Shown here: piece by piece, positions 14,971 through 23,905 of the stretch
How the letters are laid out: each line of letters opens with the position of its first letter
Numbering within the stretch: position 1 is the stretch's first letter
Source of the DNA: Sinohyriopsis cumingii
Lineage: Eukaryota > Mollusca > Bivalvia > Unionida > Unionidae
Assembly: GCA_028554795.2 (NCBI GenBank)
Contig: CM068835.1
Location: 30,692,311-30,756,310, forward strand
Direction of reading: 5' to 3'
DNA length: 64,000 nucleotides
Translations under genes and position numbers: made by a program
The notes under the pieces: model-generated
Seen by the model: only the letters and a program-made list of their open reading frames with translations
Told to the model about the DNA's origin: nothing
Databases searched by the model: none

Positions 14971-15108
14971 AAACTTTTAATGTTGAGCGCCAAGCGAGGC
15001 AACTGTAAGTAATTGTTTAAAATAAAAGTCTTTGTTATGAGTCGGTTGGGATTCGAACCTGCAGCCCCTCGCATCTGAGGCGGACGCTCTAACCACTTAG
15101 GCTATTGG
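14971..15108 (-). repeat. tRNA-derived SINE
   Basis: On the minus strand, 15108-15035 reads as a tRNA-like head. It has a D-arm/A-box-like GCCTAAGTGGTTAGAGCG, an anticodon-arm-like region, and a B box GGTTCGAATCCCAACC. The head is followed by an unrelated body shared with the partial copy at 14726-14785. No clean cloverleaf with paired acceptor ends is visible, so I call a SINE rather than a functional tRNA gene. Confidence 0.6.
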
Positions 15109-15444
15109 TGTGTATGTGCATGGATGTGTGCGCTAGTCGTATTTTTCTAAATCCTTTTGTAAGAAAAGATGTGAAAAAGAGAATTCCATATCTATATTTA
15201 TTACACAAATTATACACAATGACGCAAGATGTGTCAAAATATGATAATGATAACACTCCATTACTAAATATTCTTCTGGCTTGTATATATGTTATTGGAA
15301 TAAATTACAGTCAATTCAGCGAGGACATAATTGAATTAAAAGCCGAATAATTAAACTTTTCAAGTCATATCAAGAAACTTCATGGTCCTTGATGGTAGCC
15401 AAACGACGAACCATGTGAAATAATAACTCAGTAGCTGCTAATAA

Positions 15445-15446
<2 letters not shown>

Positions 15447-15521
<75 letters not shown>
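15447..15521. repeat. AT microsatellite
   Basis: About 37 AT units in a row. The open frame of alternating Ile-Tyr across it is a repeat artefact. Confidence 0.95.
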
Positions 15522-15526
<5 letters not shown>

Positions 15527-15756
15527 AAAGACAATTTAGTTGTCACGAATGACAAAAAGTGAGAATGACACATTATTAAACACGATTTCGGTGTCAAGTA
15601 TGATGAAGGGAGCTTATGGCTGAATATCAGACCAGTTTTAGTACTTCCTCTATCTTTTTAATTAGCGTAGCTAAGCATGGTGTATCATTCTGCCTTCTTC
15701 GGCGACCTGAAATATAAATGTTTACTGTTATGACAAGATTTTGAAAAATACGACTA

Positions 15757-15878
<122 letters not shown>

Positions 15879-15886
15879 TTGTATTG

Positions 15887-16250
15887 CTTTAAGTACCAGA
15901 ATCTACTATGCACAACAGTAAAACATTAACACAGCAGTGATAAATAGCAATTACTAGTATATTATTTCTGCCACCAGAATCTCCTATACACAACAGTGAA
16001 ACATTAACACAGCAGTGATAAATAGCACTTATGTTGCTTCTGCAACCAGAATCTCCTATACACAACAGTAAAACATTAACACAGCAGTGATAAATAGCAC
16101 TTATGTTGCTTCTGCAACCAGAATCTCCTATACACAACAGTGAAACATCAAAACAGCTGTGATAGATAGCAGATAAATTGCTTCTGCAACCTGAATCTTC
16201 TATACACAACAGTGAAAACTTAACACAGCAGTAATAAATAGCACGTCAAG
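15887..16250. repeat. Minisatellite, 72-bp unit
   Basis: Five copies of a 72-bp unit (CCAGAATCTCCTATACACAA, CAGTGAAACATTAACACAGC, then AGTGATAAATAGCAC and a short tail). Because 72 is divisible by three, one minus-strand frame stays open for 106 codons as a 24-residue repeat. No start context or other coding evidence supports a gene. Confidence 0.9.
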
Positions 16251-18984
16251 AAGCTTCTGCTATCATTATTCTCATCACAAGGATCATTTTGAGGTTGTTG
16301 CTTCTAAAACTGCAACTACTGCTGCTGCAGTTTTTAACAGTATTTCATATGGCCCTACGATTGCAATGTTATTAGGACGTATATAATGATATAGGTAGGT
16401 ATCAATTTTGCCTGGCATTACCACTGTTTTAATCGGTTCAGGAATTAAGCATCAAATAACGAGGATAATAAAGATTGGTAAACAATAACTTTCTTTATAT
16501 TTTAATGGGTTCTATAAGCTTAGTTATTTACAGCTAATGTCTAAAACGACAAGAGGGAAGTAACTCTAAAAGTACGAATAGAAACCAGAATTATTAAATA
16601 TTTTTAGCAGGTAAATGAACCGTGTGTACTATTTTTTTTATATCTCATTACATATAGCAAAAAGGAGATCGCTATCAGCAGAGGTTGCTGTAAGTAGATA
16701 AATAATGAGAATTTATTTCTGTCAACTTGGATGAATTGGTCCGATAGACTGAACAAATAAAATATAGAAAACACCCAATTACCTTGAGAGCAAATAACTG
16801 GGAAAGCTTGGAAATTATCTGTGATTTAAACTTGTTCCTGTTAAATTTAGCAATGTGTGATATATAATAAATCCTTTGTTCTGCAAATAATTTGGATGGA
16901 ACATAAAACGAATTTTTGAATTATCAGTACCCTCCTTTTCTTGTCTTCCTCTGTTTGTGCGCCCGCCTAACCTCAGCGTGCCTCATCATACGTGGGGGAG
17001 GGGCTAGGTGGTCACGTGACGTTGCGTGTAGGGTTGTAATGAAGTCACAGGCATTACCTATAAAGTCTACAGGTTGGACATCTGAAATGGCAATAAGGTA
17101 ATAATAGAAAGTCAATACATCTCTTGCGAAACCACTGTTAACAGAAGTAACCGCACACTTTGTGCCCAACAGACTGTTCTTTTCTTTGATACCTCAAACG
17201 CTGAATACAATTAAGAAATGCAGATTAATAAATGCGTTTAATGAAAAACAGTTTTCCCTACATTATTTTTCTTTGTTGTATTGATTTAATACACGTTCTT
17301 GTGACTCCCATGAGTGGTCTTTACAGTCACGTTTATATGAAGACTCAACAGGTGGATAATTGTTTTTATTAGAATTAGTTGAGAAATAATATGGGGATTA
17401 CAAAATAGGCAATCATGCTTTCCGGTAATGTTAAGATTGAACATTACTATTGTAGGGCTATCGTTAGCTTAGCTTTCGGGAATACAAGCTTGCTCTCCGT
17501 TTATACCTTTTATGACAATTGCTATATGTAGAAGATTGTTTTAGATGCTGCGACCACAACATATTTGTAAATCTTAACATTACATCAATCTGCTTCCAAG
17601 ATGACGTCAAAAAACAAAGTTACTGCCAGTAAAGACCCTTGTACCCAAAGTTAGCCTAATTTCGAGTTGACGTTTCTGTCATTTAGTAATGAAGTCTGGG
17701 GGAAAAAAGAAAATATGACACGATCATTAAACATTCAAAGGTAGACATGTTTATGGCATTAAACAACTATCTCATGTTCAATGTATTCGATTCAAGTACT
17801 TTCTAAGATATATGCTAACGTTGTTTTCAATGAAAAAAGGCTAAAATAAAATTGACCTACTTTCATCTGAGGCACACAAGACGAATAATCTATCGTTTAA
17901 TCAATATTTTTTAATCTTCCCTTTTATTTATTTATAATATGGAATTCTAAATTTTACCAACATAAATCTAAATTTTAAAGAAAACAACAAACATTTCTTC
18001 CATTAAAAATCATTTTTACCTTGGAACTGATTGTCACAATCTCATTCCAAATCTGTCTACCAAAACACTGCAATGTTTTTATGCAGGACTTTTACCAATT
18101 ATATTGTTTAAAATTATATGTCCAAACGTGACCGATTTCGTCAATATATTTTGCCATCGCAAATTGTGTCAGTAAAATTTATACAAACCCATCAACGTCA
18201 TTAAGACTCAAATTTCACAAAAGACACGGCCCTTTACGTTATGTTCCTTTACTTCTGTAAATCTTATTACATAATTTGTTGATTGGTTCCATGATATTTT
18301 ACACAGTGGTCAACAGATTTTATCCTTTAGGGTATGATAATGGGTTTTTAAGACCGAGCTGACCGATCATGGTTCCCAGTTCTTAAATCTCTTCTATATT
18401 ACCTGCGACATTTTCCACCTGGGGATTTTGCGCAACCATACTTTTGCAAGCGATGTTTCTATGGAGTGCCTCAGTATTATTTTATCCGTAGATCTATGCT
18501 GCACGGTAAATTTTTAAACATACAGTCGTATCACTTTTATTTATCTGCTGCTCTCTGCTGCAGTTTACTATCTCTTGTATAAGACATTAAGTAAATATAT
18601 GGAGTATTCTGCGAGTCTATAATTCCCAAAGATAACCTTCCTTGGCTTGAACTGTCTTGTCCAAAATAGCTAACTTGATCAATGCCGATGTGCAAACAAG
18701 TCATATTATTGCTGGTATAAGAGTTAATTTCATAATTTGAGATACAGATAAACATTTCAAGATGCCAGCTATCATAATAATGTCGGACCACTTACGCGCT
18801 CTTGAACATTGAAAAAAAAAACGAAATATGTACAAAATAATCATCCGCACTCTAAAATAGTAGGCGATGGATTGTAATTCTAAAATGGATTCATGTTCAC
18901 ATCGGTAAATGTGCGTGTGTCAAATTGTTTATTCCAGCCCTGTTAAGCTATAAAAGAGTTCTTTTCTTTCACATATTAAGAATT
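16251..18984. other. Host DNA without recognisable gene
   Basis: AT-rich. Only short frames, none resembling a known family. Confidence 0.5.
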
Positions 18985-19056
18985 CTTGGTGGCCTATTCG
19001 ACTAAGGCGTCACACTTCTGATTTAAATATTTCAGGTTCGAGTCACACTGGAATAA
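18985..19056 (+). repeat. tRNA-like SINE head or tRNA pseudogene
   Basis: TGGCCTATTCGACTAAGGCG resembles an A box/D-arm, and GGTTCGAGTCAC, 31 nt further on, resembles a B box. The anticodon region is AT-rich and does not pair well and the acceptor ends do not pair, so a working tRNA gene is unlikely. Confidence 0.45.
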
Positions 19057-20233
19057 TATTTTCTTTATTAACTGAGGAAATGTGAAGTTCAGTTTCAGCT
19101 GTAAGTAACATACAAAAATCAAATCTAAGGAAGTACTATCAATGTTGATTACAAAAAAATGAGAACACACTTATTTGAGAGGCAGTCTGGTTTGAAACGA
19201 ACCCTTGGCTTTCTAGGTCATTGGCTTTGTATCCTTTGAACTGCTTGTAAAACCTTCGATGGTTAGTGTGTATGTGCCTCAACAGCTGCTTCACCGTTCC
19301 AATAACCGCCAAGATTGTAGCATAATGTGGCCAGTTTCTCATCCATGCTTATGCTATATATCTGCATTTCATTCAATGAACTGATCTTAAGATCCTAAGG
19401 AGGTTTTGCTGAGTGGGCTGTGTCCACAGAGTGCAATCTTGGCCTTCATGCCTCCTTTAACAATACATCGACGATTCTTTCGTCGGCGCGTTAAGGTACA
19501 CAAAGATCATTTGACGTTTTCTGTGCAAGATTATGCCAGTCACATACATCATCTACGATGTTTATACGTTTTCCTCCGGGCTTGGGTGGTTAATAGAATA
19601 CAGTTGTTACTTGTATATCCAACAGGTGTTCCAGACACGCAAAATTCGTATCAGGTATATCGATTGGATATTTACTCCATGGTATCAGGGATATCGACTG
19701 AATATTTTACTTCATGGTACCCCAGGTAACTTAGTTAACGCAGCTCTTTAAACCTTGCACCGATAGAATTAGAAGGTTCAACAAACATAAACTCCATTGT
19801 TACACACCGGGAACAAAATCCAGATATTCCAGCACTGCCATTACGCGACTGGGGTACGAGTTTTCATCGCACACATTAAGAACACATTATGATAGATTAT
19901 GCAATTCGCATTCAGACCAACGTATTCTGCGTGCAGGACCTGCGGGTACTAGTTAGAATATCGCGCCAGACACTGTCAGGATCAACTCGACGATTCATGT
20001 TAATTTAGTTTTTCATGCCATCAGTGGCAGCTACAGTTCTGAAGCTGAAAACGTAACTTCAGGAGGCACAACCTCCCAGGCTTATATATTGTTCCGGTTT
20101 TCGCGAATGCATCCCAGAATGATATGATCTTTATTGCCCCGACTTTGGAATTGATCATAAATTACGTCGTTGGTCACCGGAGATCCAAGTCAGTTCGAAC
20201 GACTCAAGATCTATCCAAACGGCTTCTTCGTCT
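19057..20233. other. Host DNA without recognisable gene
   Basis: Less AT-biased than the preceding sequence. A 107-codon frame at 19406-19729 has no recognisable motif. Confidence 0.4.
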
Positions 20234-21340
20234 TTGGCATTTGCGTTTGAGATTTATTATTACACAGAGGTGATGGATCTTGAGCAGCCACGTGACGACG
20301 GTGTTGCAGAATTCACCGACGGGATATTGGACAACGTGACAGAGGATGCTAACAACGATAGCAGTTTTGTTCCACTTGTCGATGAATATCGGCTTCAGAG
20401 ACATATTACCAGCCCCTCGTCATACTTAGATATAATATATTCAAGGGCCAGTCACCATCAGTCGTAAAATTATCAAAAGACTGATTCAACAACGATGATG
20501 TAAAATCCACCGAATGGTCCACAGAGGTTATATTTTCTAAAACGGTATGCCGAACCAGTTTTGATTCGTCCAGGAAAAGTAGACCCAGTCGACTGATATT
20601 CACCAAAAAAACAACATAACTGTCGGCATAACAAAGCAAAGAGGTGATTGGTGTGTTTCTAAATAATCTTGGTGTGAAAGCCAAACACCCGGAATGCACA
20701 ATCACCGGAGACATATATTTCACATTAAAAAAAATTCTACGATTGCATGACGGTTGTATAACTGAAGAAAAAATAATTAACTGGCTGAAATTGCTTGAGT
20801 TCTTGCACCAGGACAAGGCTAGTCTGTTAGACAATTAGACTTCACGGTGGATGTAATAATAGTAGAGCTGTGATGGATCCTCAAAAGCTATACACCCGGA
20901 AACATCGAAGCGACACAACAACTACGGGATTAATTACAAAGAAATCCGTTTTACTCGCCAAATACAAACGCGTATGTGTTGTCGTAGGTGCGATTTGCGG
21001 ACTCGCCACAGCAACAACCGTTGAAAGTGTTGTTTCAGGAATCGCAACCACGGCAACTATCATAGGCACGCTGATTGTAATGGTTGTCAGGGCCATATCT
21101 AACCGTTGCGACTGACAGCGCTTTTTAACTAATTTTATTATTGTTACGTTTGCGAATACGTGTCTATTCCGAGATTAGCGTAGCCGCCCAAAGTAGTGTC
21201 AACATAAATGCAAAGCTCTACCTGGTGGCAGAGAAGATAAAACCATTATTAACGGAGTTCAAGACGGTGGTGGTTGAAATAGAAAATCAGCGACTGATCT
21301 GCGCTAAAATAAAGTCATGGGGCAGAACGTTCACGTAAAG
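20234..21340 (+). other. Cluster of four short open frames of unknown nature
   Basis: Plus-strand frames at 20234-20467 (acidic, 77 codons), 20644-20838 (64), 20870-21115 (81) and 21141-21338 (65) lie close together. The second reads like a helical soluble domain (ILRLHDGCITEEKIINWLKL). The third carries a hydrophobic segment near residues 36-76 (VCVVVGAICGLATATT and onward), likely membrane-spanning. They could be pieces of a decayed gene or exons of a host gene. The minus strand is also open for 142 codons across 20406-20834, which weakens the case. No family is recognised. Confidence 0.3.
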
Positions 21341-21573
21341 CTCCGCTTCCCCAACCAAGTAATTTCGTCTTAAGAGGCCAAAATGTATATGTACCTTCCG
21401 CCACAAAGTATTGCGGAAATACAAAATGTGCATGGTTCCATTAATGCAAAAAAAGTCCAAGAAATAGTGTAATCAGACCAAGCAATTTATATTAGATATA
21501 GAATGCTCTCAAAATATTGCCAGCTGTAAAAACAATCTGGTATCGACCAGAAAGATCTACAGTCCATAACTGA

Positions 21574-21579
21574 TATCCA
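21574..21579. repeat. Target-site duplication of element 1, left
   Basis: TATCCA directly precedes the terminal AGTAGTGAAG and is repeated at 42064-42069 just after the other end. Six-base duplication is the hallmark of Polinton/Maverick integration. Confidence 0.95.
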
Positions 21580-21992
21580 AGTAGTGAAGGGGGCCACCCT
21601 AGGGACAATGGGAATTAGCATTACAGACCTCCCCCCCCCCCCCAGGGCCACTCTAGGGACAATGGAAATTTAACATGGAGAAAAACCCTGGGCCACTCTA
21701 GGGACAATGGGAATTAACATGGGGCTTTGGGCTTGTCTAGGGACAAGGGGAATTGAACATGGGGAATAGAGTTTGGGCTTGTCTAGGGACAAGGGGAATT
21801 GAACATGGGGAATAGAGTTTGGGCTTGTTTAGGGACAAGGGGAATTAACATGGGGAATAGAGTTTGGGCTTGTCTAGGGAAAAGGGAATTTCACATGGGA
21901 TTTTTTTTTTTAAATTTAAAAAAAGGGTAGGCAATCGAAAGTCATTCTCTTTTCGAGACATATGAGTGGCCCTGAAAAGGGCCTATGGGTTT
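21580..21992. repeat. Left terminal inverted repeat of element 1
   Basis: Matches the reverse complement of 41651-42063. It contains about seven subterminal units of 38-46 bp (from about 21591 to 21912). Each unit has a core such as CTTGTCTAGGGACAAG (a near-palindrome) or CCACTCTAGGGACAATGG, followed by GGAATTGAACATGGGG. The inner end coincides with the histone-type stem-loop of the outward-facing terminal gene. Confidence 0.95.
21968..21983 (-). terminator. Histone-type 3' stem-loop of left terminal gene
   Basis: On the minus strand GGCCCTTTTCAGGGCC forms a 6-bp stem with a TTTC loop. It is followed by ACTCA and, about 10 nt on, CGAAAAGAGAATGAC, like a U7 snRNA-binding downstream element. 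It starts about 25 nt after the stop codon of the 77-codon gene at 22008-22241. Confidence 0.75.
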
Positions 21993-22007
21993 ATGTTAAT
22001 GTATCCA

Positions 22008-22241
22008 TTAACATAAAGGGCACCGCATTGGTCTTCTTTTTGTCCTTAGGCTGCGTCTCACTGTTGGACCGTAAATGAGGACTCTTTTGAGGCATCCCTG
22101 TCTTTCTACGTAGATCGTACGTATCCACAGACTGGTGTTTGTCCTGTGGACAATGGTCCACTTGGATCGGACATACATTAGCATGTCCGTCCTAAACATC
22201 ATTGAAGACACAAGGGTGGATGATTCAACTGTGGTCCACAT
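22008..22241 (-). CDS. Small outward-facing protein at the left end (unknown function)
   Basis: 77 codons, Arg/Thr-rich, with no recognised domain. It would be easy to dismiss as noise, but its signals match the other terminal genes. A TATAAATA box lies about 45 nt upstream of its ATG (22286-22293). Its TAA is followed after about 25 nt by a canonical histone-type stem-loop at 21968-21983. The C-terminal part contains TKRRPMRCPLC. The corresponding part of element 2 is outside the window, so conservation cannot be tested here. The function is unknown. Confidence 0.55.
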   Translation of the reverse strand: MWTTVESSTLVSSMMFRTDMLMYVRSKWTIVHRTNTSLWIRTIYVERQGCLKRVLIYGPTVRRSLRTKRRPMRCPLC

Positions 22242-22285
22242 CTTGAGGCGACGAGAACAGGTGAATCAATGCAGTGAACTGCGCT

Positions 22286-22293
22286 TATTTATA
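22286..22293 (-). promoter_or_regulatory. TATA box of left terminal gene
   Basis: TATAAATA on the minus strand, about 45 nt before the ATG at 22241. The same TATA-to-ATG spacing is seen at other genes of these elements. Confidence 0.6.
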
Positions 22294-22391
22294 GGTAGAG
22301 GAAGGATTGAAACGGATTGAGTTCATTCACCAATCCAAACACGCGTTACAAAATTCAGTCAGCCCGCATCCAATCCGAAGAGAACAGTCTG

Positions 22392-22413
22392 TGACGTCAC
22401 GTGGTCTATATAG
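22392..22413 (+). promoter_or_regulatory. CRE / E-box / TATA promoter
   Basis: The palindromic CRE TGACGTCA (22392-22399) overlaps an E-box CACGTG (22398-22403) and is followed by TATATAG (22407-22413). The ATG lies about 48 nt downstream at 22461. The same arrangement is conserved in element 2 at 63937-63958. Confidence 0.75.
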
Positions 22414-22460
22414 ATTCGCTAGCGCCTGTGTGTAGTCAATCTATGCGACAGTGATTCAAC

Positions 22461-23036
22461 ATGACGGAAACTCAGAAAACGATCGATTGGGGTGCACCAG
22501 CAGTGGAGACCGCCCAAGGGAACCCGAACTTACTTTCAGAAGAGGTAAATTGGGATTTTATGGATTTTCTCACCTCGCAAGAATTTGTTCCGGAACCTTC
22601 GTTACCTTCTTCATTACCGCAAGTGGAGAATTTTAGACAGAGACAGAAAGAAGAACTGGAGAAATTTATACAACGACAAAAGGAAGCGGAACAAGCTTTT
22701 ATCCTACAGCAACAGCAGCAAGAAGAAGAGGTAAGAAAAAAACAACAACAACAAGAAGAAGTAGCAGCAAAGAAACAAGAGGGTGAAAATCAAACGGTCA
22801 CGGTACTGTTGGACATTTTAGCGGAGTTAAGAAGTCTGAAACAAATGTATCAGACTTCTTTATTACGACCAAAGAGAATACGACCTTCCCGAGCTAAACA
22901 CGTCAACCCTGTGACTAAGCCTACCGTACCACCCTTAGTGATTTCAACCAAATCATCATCATCATCAACAGTACGCAGTCCAGAAGTAGGCCTCGGCCGT
23001 GGCAAAGGCTTAAGACAGTTAAAGTTGATTGCTTAA
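22461..23036 (+). CDS. Gln/Glu-rich coiled-coil protein (left-end gene, unknown function)
   Basis: 191 residues. The N-terminus has an acidic-hydrophobic patch (NWDFMDFLTSQEF, about residues 30-42) of the kind seen in activation or interaction peptides. Residues about 58-106 form a strongly charged coiled coil with Gln runs, residues 110-130 a second amphipathic helix, and the tail is basic and Ser-rich. It is intact in both elements (192 residues in element 2, differing mainly in the Gln runs). It is preceded by a CRE/E-box/TATA promoter and followed by a histone-type stem-loop. The function is not recognised; a regulatory or DNA/RNA-binding scaffold role would be inference only. Confidence 0.75.
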   Translation: MTETQKTIDWGAPAVETAQGNPNLLSEEVNWDFMDFLTSQEFVPEPSLPSSLPQVENFRQRQKEELEKFIQRQKEAEQAFILQQQQQEEEVRKKQQQQEEVAAKKQEGENQTVTVLLDILAELRSLKQMYQTSLLRPKRIRPSRAKHVNPVTKPTVPPLVISTKSSSSSTVRSPEVGLGRGKGLRQLKLIA

Positions 23037-23063
23037 ACTCACCCCTACACCAAAAAAACCAAA

Positions 23064-23100
23064 GGCCCTTTTCGGGGCCACCCACGTCTCTCGAAAAGAA
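23064..23100 (+). terminator. Histone-type 3' stem-loop and downstream element
   Basis: CCAAA then GGCCCTTTTCGGGGCC (23064-23079, one U:G pair), then ACCCA (23080-23084). A purine-rich CGAAAAGAAATAC begins at 23092. It starts 27 nt after the stop codon of the coiled-coil gene. The match to the metazoan replication-dependent histone 3' end includes both single-stranded flanks. Confidence 0.8.
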
Positions 23101-23325
23101 ATACAATTTCAATTGCCAATAACTCAAAAAAAAAACAAAAAAAAAACATTTTACCCCTATAGCACGTGTATATGAGTGCGTGAGTGTACGTTCTTATTTT
23201 AAAATCAAAACTCAAAGACACTTAACTTATATAATTAATGTATTCTTTTATCAATAGTTACAATCCAATTCACAATTCACAACAGAGCACTTTAAAAAGT
23301 TCATAAACTTCTTCTGTCTCATTGT

Positions 23326-23771
23326 TTACTCTCTCTGTTTTTTAAATTTCTTCACCCTCACAGGCTTTTCCTCTTCTTCCTCCTCACTTTTTTCCCTTCT
23401 TCTTTTCTTCTCCTGTTTCTTTTTCTTTACCTGGCTGCTTTCTTCCTCTGAAAAATCCCTCTCTTCCTCTGAACAATCCCTCTTTTCTTCTGACTCCTCT
23501 TGTTTCTTTATTGGGCAATCTGGGGACCAATGTCCTTTTTCTTGACAATAATAACAGATATCTTGACTTTTGTCTTTTCTAGGCCCTTTTTTCTTTTTTG
23601 ATGGTCTGGACACTCTGAAGACCAATGCCCTTTCTTCTGACAGATATAGCAAGTATCTTGACTTTTATCTCGAAAGGAAGGAGAGTAGTCCGTGGGCTGG
23701 TCTGAAGAGAATTTTCTAATGACCCCTCGCAAAGCTCTGATGAAACGTTCCATCTGGGTAGTTTCTTCCAT
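23326..23771 (-). pseudogene. Zinc-knuckle (CCHC) protein, frameshifted
   Basis: The predicted ATG at 23771 lies about 54 nt after TATATAAAAG (23825-23834). The protein has an N-terminal helix (RFIRALRGVIRKF) and a first knuckle CX2CX4HX4C (CYICQKKGHWSSEC). A 4-base deletion relative to element 2 near 23585-23600 then shifts the frame. The second knuckle (CYYCQEKGHWSPDC) and the acidic/basic Glu-Lys-rich tail lie in the other frame. The gene is divergently paired with PolB. CCHC knuckles bind single-stranded nucleic acid in retroviral Gag and cellular proteins; a role here is inference. Confidence 0.8.
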
Positions 23772-23905
23772 CGTTGTGCTCGGCTTGAGAGTGAAAAGAA
23801 TAGTGAAAGGACAAGACACACACCCTTTTATATACGCTGGTCTGCCATGATGATAAATTAGTCTATGGTGTTTAAACTTGAGTCATTTGACGTTTTGCAC
23901 TCAAG
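23772..23905. promoter_or_regulatory. Divergent promoter between zinc-knuckle gene and PolB
   Basis: Minus strand TATATAAAAG at 23825-23834 serves the zinc-knuckle gene. On the plus side a TATA-like ATAAATTA lies near 23853; element 2 has a better CTATAAATTA at the same place. Immediately before the PolB ATG is an inverted repeat CTTGAGT (23877-23883) and ACTCAAG (23899-23905), 15 nt apart, conserved in element 2. Confidence 0.6.

Noticed and set aside
15035..15108. Functional tRNA gene (anticodon CAG)
   Set aside because: A and B boxes are present but acceptor ends do not pair, and the body is repeated nearby as in a SINE.
15889..16209. 106-codon minus-strand frame with 24-residue repeats
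   Set aside because: Explained by a 72-bp minisatellite whose unit length is divisible by three; no start context or homology.
20530..20575. Short resemblance to the AAA-type motif LIRPGKVD of BCS1-like ATPases
   Set aside because: Only about ten residues match, in a frame with stops, and no Walker motifs lie upstream.
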